This document shows positions 50,097-62,000 of a stretch of 64,000 nucleotides of DNA, in pieces (the first letter of the stretch is position 1; each line of letters opens with the position of its first letter). The position numbers were made by a program, and so were the translations under genes. The stretch is taken from contig NC_092673.1 in the NCBI RefSeq assembly GCF_964355755.1, positions 20,837,001 through 20,901,000 on the forward strand, written 5' to 3'. This stretch comes from Antedon mediterranea. Taxonomy: Eukaryota > Echinodermata > Crinoidea > Comatulida > Antedonidae. Below the pieces are notes generated by a model. That model did no database searches and was not told the DNA's origin. It saw nothing but the letters and a program-made list of their open reading frames with translations.

Positions 50097-53000
50097 TTTA
50101 TTTATTCACGAGACTGATGGACAGTAAAACTCGTTTAATCAACATTGATTGTTTTTACACAAGTTTGTGATATTACAAAATAATCAAACACCAGATAAAT
50201 ACGAAAAAAGAAAGAAAAACATTTGAAAAGAAAATTACAGCAGAATCCTTTCCATTTTGTTAGAATTTAATGACATAGAAACGATGTACGTTTTTTGTCG
50301 AAACCAACCGAATGTTATTCCATATTATGTACAGTAGTATTGTATGTCTTTCCTCTCAGGGTGGATTGATAGTGTTGGCACTTGGAATTGGTGCAGGAAT
50401 AGGTATAGGCTACGGGATTGGCTACAACAATGCTGAAGAAGAAATCCCTACAGGCGACAATGATGAACAAAAACAAGGTTAATTTGCATATTAAAAAATA
50501 TAAGACATTAGAGGTTTTACGTATTACATAAATCACTTGGACATGCAAATTAAAATTACATATATTTCTATAATATTCGTTTAAATGAATGTGCAAATTG
50601 TTCGTTAACATGAATTTGCATAATGTTCGTTTAAATGAATTTGCATAATGTTCGTTTAAATGAATTTGCATAATGTTCGTTTATATAAATGTGGATAATA
50701 TGTTCGTTTTATATTCTATATAAAGTTCGTTTACATTCTATAATGTTCGTGTACATTCTATAATGTTCGTTTACATTCTGTAATGTTCGTTTACATTCTA
50801 TAATGTTCGTTTACATTCTATAATGTTCGTTTACATTCTATAATGTTCGTTTACATTACATAATGCTCGTTTACATTAATGTCTATAATGTTCGTTTACA
50901 CTCTATAATGTTCGTTTACATTCTATAATGTTTGTTTACATTCTATAATGTTCGTTTACATTCTGTAATTTTCGTTTACATTCTATAATGTTCGTTTACA
51001 TTCTATAATGCTCGTTTACATTCTATAATGCTCGTTTACATTCTGTAATGTTCGTTTACACTAATTTCTATAATGTTCGTTTACACTCTATAATGTTCGT
51101 TTACATTCTATAATGTTTGTTTACATTCTGTAATGTTTGTTTACATTCTGTAATGTTCGTTTACATTCTATAATGTTCGTTTACATTCTGTAATGTTCGT
51201 TTACATTATATAATGCTCGTTTACATTCTATAATGTTCGTTTACATTCTATAATGTTCGTTTACATTATATAATGCTCGTTTACATTAATGTCTATAATG
51301 TTCGTTTACACTCTATAATGTTCGTTTACATTCTATAATGTTTGTTTACATTCTATAATGTTCGTTTACATTCTGTAATTTTCGTTTACATTCTATAATG
51401 TTCGTTTACATTCTATAATGCTCGTTTACATTCTATAATGTTCGTTTACATTCTGTAATGTTCGTTTACACTAATTTCTATAATGTTCATTTACACTCTA
51501 TAATGTTCGTTTACATTCTATAATGTTTGTTTACATTCTGTAATGTTCGTTTACATTCTATAATGTTCGTTTACATTCTGTAATGTTCGTTTACATTATA
51601 TAATGCTCGTTTACATTAATGTCTATAATGTTCGTTTACACTCTATAATGTTCGTTTACATTCTATAATGTTTGTTTACATTCTATAATGTTCGTTTACA
51701 TTCTATAATGTTCGTTTACATTATATAATGCTCGTTTACATTAATGTCTATAATGTTCGTTTACACTCTATAATGTTCGTTTACATTCTATAATGTTTGT
51801 TTACATTCTACAATGTTTGTTTATATTCTATATAAAGTTCGTTAGTTTACATTCTATAGTGTTCGTATACATTAATTTCTATAATGTTCGTTTTCTTGTT
51901 ACGTGGTTGATATACTTCACGTGAAGTCAAGTTATGGATACAATGTCTGTGGTTTATACAAAACAATATAGCAATGTATTTTTAATTCTTCAGATAACAA
52001 CTGTCTCCCGAGTGGACGAAATACGTCATGGTTTACACTGCCTTGTGCAGATGAAAGTAAATCTACGTGTCCACATGGGTATGTAATGTCATTAAAATAA
52101 TATCTATTTACTTCGGGGCTATTACATATTGGTTGGACCGAGCCGTAGTAGGAATTCGTACACGTAATAGTTGTGCACCTAAAGCGTGGCTTTAACTAGG
52201 ACGTAACGACGTATTGACGCAAATTTCTGTATCGCGTAATCACAAGTGGGAACCGACGACGCAACAGTGCTGCAAACATCGCAGGTTTGATTTCACGCAG
52301 GGAGGCGAACACAATTATCGGAAGGGCATTTTTTAACTTTGCGATGGTTGTGCTATATTTCATCGCTTGTGGGAACCCAGAATTTTGTTGTAATATCACG
52401 TACGCGTACAAATGCAGTAACGGGGGTACAGTGAAAGATCCAGAGCAGGTGACTTTCCTTATTCATACGGTCATACCTCTTTTTACAGATCAAAATAATT
52501 AGTAGGCCTATAAACACACCTAAAATGAATGGACAACGCTTCGAAAGCCTTTACACCTGCCACTCCTCCAAGTCTAATATTTGCGTACCCCTTTTCAGAA
52601 TTTCTGGATCCGCTCCGAAATGCAGCGATACCTATTCTAATCAGTATTTGACGACCGCTTGGGTAAACTTCAGTCACACATTTACGGTATCTGAATACCA
52701 TCCGTAAAAGTGGTGTTGTAGAACAAGTTTAATTGCTTCAAAATGTGAAGTGTATTCCTAACAACACACCTTATTTATTATCAGTTTAACGTTCTTATTA
52801 CTCTGATAGCCCTCATTAATTAGCTATAACACATTTCATACCATCTCCAAACTTTAACGATCTAAAGTCCATGGCATTAACTCCATGCTCGCTGCTAACG
52901 ATCTAAAGTCCATGGCATTAAAGCCATGCTCGCTGCTAACGATCTAAAGTCCATGGCATTAATATAACTCTATGCTCGCTGCTAAACCTTGTTTCTTGGT

Positions 53001-56000
53001 ATATTTTGTGTTGGTCCAACAAATATTTAAGTCAACTGAAACGAACATTTAAAAAGAAACAAGGCATAATAGGAAGTTGGAATTTGGAAGATCTTAGACT
53101 TATATGATGATTGTGTAAAATTAAATTGAAAAGAAAACTAAAATGTTTTTAAACATTTTATTTTAAAATACTACTGCTACTACTACTATAAAACTATAAA
53201 AGAGAAGAAAGAAATAAAAGTAGGTAAAAATAGAAAAAAAAAACAATATTTCAACCAATGTTTTTCCAAAAGAAAAACAAAAAACAAATACAGCTGAGAT
53301 TATAAGATCAAACGATACGATTGTTTTTGTTATGCACACGCTGTTTCACTTATATGTTCGTACGTGTAGGTTAATAATTAAACAAAAACTGCATTAATAA
53401 ATTGTTTTGTTTAATTTGACAGATATGAAGACCCACCTTTGTTATTAATTTCGCTGGATGGATTCCGACCTGATTATCTGACACGAAACAAAGACATGGT
53501 TCCGAACATAAATAAACTCAGTAAGTGTTAAAGCACACAGATTACAAAACTGTAGTTAGATAAATATTTCACCATTAATTGGTCTACTATTATTAAGCTA
53601 CGGTATCAACTTTTACAAATAAAAATAAAATAGAAAGATATCTAAGATAACTCAGCAAAAGTTACCACTAATAATATACTTATATTTAATTTTGTTTAGG
53701 ATTATAATTTATAGATCTACCATTAGCTAATGATTTGGCATGCAGTTTTGTTTTTGTTTAGGGGTTGGTATTTGACAAGAAACAGTTCTTATTTTATGTT
53801 ACCATTATTTTATATTATTGTAAATGTGTGCTTCTCTTATTTCGTGAACTGTTTCTAAATAAATGTTGAATGAATGAATTTATTATATATTTTTTAAAAG
53901 AATATTGAATAGGCCTATATTTTTTATAACTATTTCAGGAAAATGTGGTTCATATGCTCCTTACATGAAGCCTGCATTTCCTTCTGTGACGTTCCCTAAT
54001 CATTATACTATTGTCACCGTGAGTATATGTCCTATATGTCATTAACATACTTTTAAGTTAGATTTATTTAGAATAGATCGATAAGAACTCTCAAACAGAG
54101 CCTCGATCAGCTGCAGGATAAATCAGTCGATTAGTAAATATTAGGCCCTACTCTTTCTTTCCAGCTTAAAGCTTGGTTCCCACTAGGACGCAACGCAAGA
54201 ACGTAAACGCAACGCAAACGTGTTGACAAATGACAAGCGACAGTTCGAATAATCCATCGCTTGTGATTCGTCAACTCACTTACGTTGCGTTACGTCCTTG
54301 TGTTGCGTCTCTAGTGGGAAGCAAGCATTATTAGTTGTCGTTTTATATTCCGTCATGTTTTTCCCCGTAGGGTCTCTACCCAGAATCACATGGAATTATT
54401 GGAAACAACATGTACGATCCTGATCTTGGTGTGTTTTCACTTGGTAACGGTGCAGCTCTTGATAAAAGATGGTGGGGAGGAGAACCAGTAAGTAACCACT
54501 GAACAACATGAAAAGAGGTATAAAAGTCGCGTACTGAAATTGTGTTGCGCGTATGCGTATCTCTTATTTTTCTTTTATTAATTGGTTGGTGGAATGATGC
54601 GTATCCGGATATTCACCCCCCTGGACATTTACCCCCCGGAAAACTACCTCCCGGACAACCACCACCTGGACCACTACCCCTTTAGGACAACTACCCCTTT
54701 AGGACAACTACCCCCGGACAAATACCCCCCGGACAACTACCCCCTTAGGACAACAACCCCCTTAGGACAACTACCCCCCGGACAACTACCCCCCCCCGGA
54801 CAATTACCCCCTAGGAACAATTACCCCCTGACAATTACCCCCCCCCCCGGGTAATTACCCCGCGGACAACTACCTCTGACACAATACTCCCCGTAGGACA
54901 ACTACCTCCTGGACCTTGACAATATCCGAGGGCAAATAATCTTTTAGGACAACTACCTCCGTAGGACAACTAACCCGTGGACAACTACCCCCCGGACAAT
55001 TACCCCCTAGGAACAATTATCCCCTGACAATTACCCCCCTCCCCCCCGGGTAATTACCCCGCGGACAACTACCTCTGACACAATACTCCCCGTAGGACAA
55101 CTACCTCCTGGACCGGGACAATACTCCGAGGACAAATAATCTTTTAGGACAACTACCTCCGTAGGACAACTAACCCCTGGACAACTACCACCCAAAAAAC
55201 TATCCCTTTAGAACAACTACCCCCCGGACGGACAACTACCACCCAGACCATTCAACAACCTGACTCTGCAACAGTGTATAATAGGAATTAATAACTATAT
55301 TTTAATTCGTTACTTTGACGAATTACTATTCATTATTGTAAACAAAAGTAAAAGATTGAACATAAATATAGCCTGGTATAAACTGAAGATTGTCACACAT
55401 GATCATAGGATAGTCGAACGTATTATATAGTACTCCCTGTATTTACTGTAAAGACTGGGTTCGCTAATAATAATAATAATTTTTGCGTCAGGACAATGCT
55501 TCGATAACCACTGGTCTTAAAAGAATTAATTTTTGTCTCAAATTTGTCATATATGTATTTTTGTACACTTGAAGAATAATATCACTTTGGATATTTGACC
55601 TCAATGTTCACTCACCGAATAAACGGCGATCTTTAAATAAATTCCCCTCAAATAAACGGTGATCATGTCACTCCCAGGAAACATCATATGGAATAATCGG
55701 CGTCTATTTCCATTAGATTATACCCCCTCCCATTGAATAAACAACTTTCTTCCAATAAATGTCCACCTAAAAACCACCTAAACAATAAACAACCCAGGCC
55801 GTTTTGTCAATAAATACGGTACTTTAAATCTAGCACATCTAGGGTCTAGCGTGCTGTTAAACAGAATAATCGGTTAAAAACGGGTGTTTCGTAACTAGAA
55901 ACCCGAGACCAGAGACCAGAGACCCGAGACCCAATACGAAAAGGGAGACCTAAATATATGAAAAGGGAGACCCACATACGAAAAGGGAGACCCCACTCTA

Positions 56001-59000
56001 CGAAAATGGAGACCCCACTATACGAAAAGGAAGACCCTAATATACGAAAAGGGAGACCTAAATATACGAAAAGGGAGACCCAAATATACGAAAAGGGAGA
56101 CCCAAATATACAAAATGGGAGACCCAAATATACGAAAAGGGAGACCCACTATAAGAAAAGGGAGACCCCACTATACGAAAAGAGAGACCACACTATACGA
56201 AAAGGGAGACCCTCAACTCAACTCAACTCAACGTAAACATTTATTTTCTTTCTTTCATTCAATAATAAAACAAATGAATAAGGTATTAAAAAAAGTAAGT
56301 ACAAGTTACAAATAATACATTTCATTAATATAATATATAAACACGACAGGCAAAGAACATTAGTTCTAAACCGCCCGGTGATATACTGAAATTTTAATTA
56401 ATCAATTTGAAATGATAAAGATGAGGAAATATAATATAAATATATAGCCCACATAGACTATTTTTAGTTACACACATATATAAATATACATATTTATATA
56501 TATAAACAAATCAGGCAAAGAACATTAACATTAATTTAATTATTTTATTAATATACGAAAAGGGAGACCCAAATATAGGTCTCCCTTTTCGTATTGGGTC
56601 TCGTGTCAGGTCTCTGGTCTCGGGTCTCTAGTTTCGAAACACCCGTTAAAAACAGATGATTTAATTTTTACAGAAACCGGTCCTATATATTTGTCTACTT
56701 GGGGGGGGGGGGGAGTAGTTGACCGGGGAATAGTTGACCGGGGGGTAGTTACCCGGGGGTAGTTATCCTAAGGGGGTAGTTGTCCTAAGGGGGTAGTTGT
56801 CCGGGAGGTAGTTGTCCGGGGGGTTGTTATCCTAAGGGGGTAGTTGTCCTAAGTGGGTAGTTGTCCGGGGGGTAGTTGTCCGGGGGGTAGTTCTCCTAAG
56901 GGGGTAGTTGTCCGGGTGGGAAACATCCGGGGGGTAACTGTGTCTAGGGGGTAGGTGTCCTAGAACCGTAATGATGTTCATACACTTTCAGATATGGAAC
57001 ACCGTTATGAAACAAGGGAAGCGGGCAGCTACATACTTCTGGCCTGGGTCTGACGCAGATATTCAAGGTATGCCAAAGTCAGTTGTGGTTAATGTTAGTA
57101 AAAAAAAACTTTAATTAATATAATTAATTACTAGCCATTTAGACGATGCAAAACAAAGTTCTGTTGTCCAAATGAGAAACACTATAACAAATGATATTTT
57201 AATGATAGACTGTTCACTCTGATACCAAATGTCATAATATTATTATTGTTAATTTAGATATGCGACCAAACTATTACTTTACATATGACGGGTAAGTACT
57301 AATAATTCATCAAAAACATCCCCACAAAATTACCCTGTTGAAAATATAGTATATCTTTTATCAATGTTTGTTTATTAGTGTACTCATAATACGGTGGTAA
57401 ACTAGAATCAAGACAGAGTAGTAGGCTTAAGTTGTAGGCCTACATACACCAGTAGGCCTATTTTTGTTAAATTAAATTACATTTTTGTTACAGGAGCCAT
57501 GCTTATGAACAGAGAATAGATATTGTTCTTGGTTGGCTTTTATTACCCATCGACAGAAGGTAAAATAACACCTTTTTTTATAACAAAAATGTTATATAGC
57601 AATTGCTAACCGAGTAACAAAATTTGTTAATATGTCCATCGAGACTCGCTTATTATAAATATAATCATAAAAATGTAATGATACGGTACTGTATTTTCTA
57701 CTGATTAGACCACATTTTATCACGTTGTACTTTGATGAACCAGACCACGCTGGCCACGATCCTGGACCATTTAGTGACGGGGTAAGAACTTATTAGAACG
57801 TGGAAAGTGAGATGAAGTTTAAAAAAGAGGAATTGATATTTGTTTTCAGTCCTACTTCAGTTGTTCCACTATCTACTCACAATCGCTATTCAAATGTAAG
57901 AATAGTAAATCTCTAACAATACATTTATTCTGTCCAACTTCAGAGATAGGCCTATATCTATAAATTTTCCATGTTGCTACATACAGTATTGATTTTGAAA
58001 ACTTTTTGTATTTGTTTACATTAGATAAATGATGCTTTAAAAAAAGTTGATGATGTGATTGGACGATTGATGGACGGTCTTGCTGATTATAATTTGCATA
58101 ATTGTATTAACATGGTCGTTGTAGCAGATCACGGAATGGCCAACAGGTCATGTGACCAAATCTACATGCACGATAAGGTAAGAAGTTTCCACACTAATCT
58201 TTAACGTGTTATGATCCACTTGTGATAAAAAATTGATGAATATTTGTGTTTAGGCCTATAGCCTAGCATATATATTAGCATATAAATTATCATAAACTTC
58301 TCATTATAATATTCATGAGCATCATTAACATAATGGAACTACTCTTGATGTGATTGTTTTGAATACGGCTTTGCACTATTTGAATAATACTTACTTGGGT
58401 TGACGTAGTAGGCCGTCGGTTTCTAAAGCTGTTTTCTTGTCGACGTTATTCGACGCTATCGTCGTTGATCGTTGACAGTTCAACGACGATCGTTTGAAAA
58501 CGACGAAGTTCAAATGATAACGATAGCGAGTACCTTTTCCTGTAAATCGTTAAAATTTCAATGTTTACGTAGAAGATTGCCAATTATTGTTAACGATAGC
58601 ATCGAATAACGTTAACAGGAAAACAGACTTAACTGATCGTTAAGCGATTTTAGATTTTTTTGTAACAATTTTTTTTCAATTTTATAGTTCCTTCCGGCAA
58701 GTGAATATTACCGAAGAAGCACAGCAGGGACTATGCTTAGATTGACTCCTAAATCAAACGGTATCCATCCATTATTATCGATTAAGCACAGCAGATTCAA
58801 ACCAATCTGTATATATTCAACTTATTTTTAAATAATTATTTTTGAATTGTAATCTTCCCGCTGTTAAAAGAAAACGATGATTTATTTGTTTATGTTGTAA
58901 CCTCATTGAAAAGTTGTCCTTATTGTTATTGTAGCCCAGTTGCAGGATCCTCGTGATATAGTGGACGCCTTACAGGTAATTTGTTTGATGCACTCACTTT

Positions 59001-62000
59001 AAAAAAAAGTAGACTATATTCTAAACTCGCCCATTTGATAATAATTGGTATTAAAGTTATATTGTCCCCTGAAAATAATAATTGTTACATTTTGTTTCTT
59101 GAATATGATATTTTAATGTCACATAGTAATTATTCACCTTGACAAAAAATTGGATAAAAAAAAATATTTACCTGAAAACACTGTAATTTTAAAGCAAAAA
59201 AAAAAATAGTCAAATTGGCTGCCAGCCCGGGTTTTTGGTTGAATTTAATTGTTTATTTAGTCATTTTATAAGTGAAAACATTATTTTGGGTTTTTTTCTA
59301 TGGAAGTGATTAACTTTGTTAAAACTACAAAATGGTCTATTCAAAGTCTGATTTATTCATCTTCATTGTTCATGTTTTTGGGGGACAATACATCTTTAAG
59401 AGGATCCAAACCAAAAACGAATGGATTATTTCAGAAAGTAGTAAAGAACGAAACATTTTAAGATCTTCCTCATGTCGGAGATAATACTGCCTTTTTAACA
59501 ATAACACACACACACGCACACCTTAAAAAATGTTTAGCTTTTTTCCCATCTTGTAACATTTTATTTTTTGTTTGTAGTGTACTAGTCCTATTGCAACAGC
59601 CTATGTTAAACAAGATATACCGAAACGATGGCATTATATAAATAACATACGAATTGAAGATTCGTTAATTCCAGTCGAGGCAGGATGGACGGCTACTGGG
59701 TTAGTAACAGTTATCTTGATTTAGTAGATAGATGGTATATATAGGACTAAGTGTATTTTCTAGGAGGAAATTGCTTTGAATGTAATACTGTTTTAACTGA
59801 AAATCAAATTGTAGAATTTTAACTGGATTTTTTTTATGATAGTGGTCCAACGACTTTTTGCGATGGCGGTACACATGGCTATGATAACCTGGATGTTTCA
59901 ATGGAAGTAAGTATAGCTATTTGCTTGTGGATACCAAATAAAAATTGAGGGTAGAAACGTTTCTCAGTGACAGTGCAACGAACTAATATACTTTTAAAAT
60001 ATCATTTATAGGCACTTTTCTTCGCTATTGGTCCTGCTTTCAAGAAGGAATTCGAGGTGGAGCCGTTTGAAAATATAGAGTTGTACAACTTAATGTGCGG
60101 TAAATATATTGAGAAAATATATTCTTATGCCTATTCATTATTTTTTATTTGTATTGTTGTTGTACCGTGATTGATGCTCATATCGTAAATTGTTTTATTT
60201 ATTTTAATTATTTAAAATGTAGAGGTAATAGGTGTAATGCCAGCTCCAAACAACGGAACATTCGGAAGTTTACATTCCATTTTGAAGAAAACAAAGATTG
60301 TCATAGCTCCAGATTACAGTAAAATAACGATACCAATTGAATGCCCTTATCCTACTGATTACGAGCAACGATTGGCAGAAGACACGTCTCAATGTGTGTG
60401 CCCAAGTATGGTAAGTGATACCAATTGAATGCCCTTATCCTACTGATTACGAGCAACGATTGGCAGAAGACACGTCTCAATGTGTGTGCCCAAGTATGGT
60501 AAGTGATACCAATTGAATGCCCTTATCCTACTGATTACGAGCAACGATTGGCAGAAGACACGTCTCAATGTGTGTGCCCACGTATGGTAAGTGATACCAA
60601 TTGAATGCCCTTATCCTACTGATTACGAGCAACGATTGGCAGAAGACACGTCTCAATGTGTGTGCCAAGGTATGGTAAGTGATACCAATTGAATGCCCTT
60701 ATCCTACTGATTACGAGCAACGATTGGCAGAAGACACGCTTGAATGTGTGTGCCCAAGTATGGTAAGTGATACCAATTGAATGCCCTTATCCTACTGATT
60801 ACGAGCAACGATTGGCAGAAGACACGTCTGAATGTGTGTGCCCAAGTATGGTAAGTTTTTTATTAAAATGGTACATTGTGACAATGACAATTTGATGACA
60901 ATATTGATTATAACACATTTGATGATATGGAGACGAAGGTGATGAAGGTGGTAAAACAAACTAAAAACGATGAAATGATAATAGAAATAATCTAAGAATT
61001 ACGATGTCGATATTTATCAAGCCTACATTGGAAAATGTAAAAATATTGACGACTTGACGTTGATAAACTTTATAGTCTTTGATGAGGTAAAAGGGAGATA
61101 GATAGAGAGATAATATAAAGTGGTGGAAAAGGTCAATAAAAGGGTGATATAAAGATAATAGAGACACACCAGTGACACTTTGAAGGATCTGATTTTATAG
61201 TACTGAGATTATTGATAAAATTAGCACTTTATTTCTTTTTAGTCATCTGCTGAAATAAAAGAATTCGACGAAAATCTTAAACTTTCTAACGAAGAAGGTA
61301 AAAATACTTAGATTAATTAATTATTAGATTAAATAAAGATTATAGTCTCTAAGAATGAAAATCATCGAATCGAAAATGTAAAACTTTGTTCCCACTTAGA
61401 TGCAACGGAAGGACATAGGCCGTGAACGCAAGCGAATTGACCAGTCAAACGCGGCAAATAAAATAATCCATCGCTTTTGATTGGTCAATTCGCTTACTTT
61501 GCGACTTACGTCCTTTTGTTGCATCCTAGTGGGAACCAAGCTTAAGTTGACCAAGCCCCAATGGATTGTTCGAACTGTTGCTTGTGATTGGTCAACTCGC
61601 TTGCATTGCGCTTGCCTTTTTGTGTTGCATCCTAGTAGGAACTATTAGGCCTAAGCTTTTGAATAGGTAGTGAGTTATACATTGATATTAATGTTAAATA
61701 AGAGGAATTTGTTACCCCACTGAACATTTACACAACATCACATTGATATTAGCAAACTTGTCCGACACAGTTAGAAGTAAATTTCTAAACATTTAATATA
61801 TTCTATTCTTTTTATAGAAATTGATGCAAAAGGGAAGCATGCTCCATTTTTACGTCCATTTACAAACGAAGATTGGGAATTATGTGAGCTAACCCAAAAG
61901 GATTACCTTATTGGATACAGTCACAATCATAGCATGGCTTTGTATGTGTCATATACACTCTCCAAGCAACCGGTAATACATGAATCCAATGTTAAATTTC

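Noticed and set aside
52180-52435. Possible extra family C MITE copy
   Set aside because: Shares only short words (AAGTGGGAACC, ACGCAA) with the family; no clear inverted ends.
55846-56236. ORFs over the GAAAAGGGAGACCC array on both strands
   Set aside because: Repeat translation inside the foldback element; no start context or homology.
60329-60856. CRISPR-like array
   Set aside because: The 88-bp units are head to tail with no spacers, and the first copy is coding exon; this is a eukaryotic tandem duplication.
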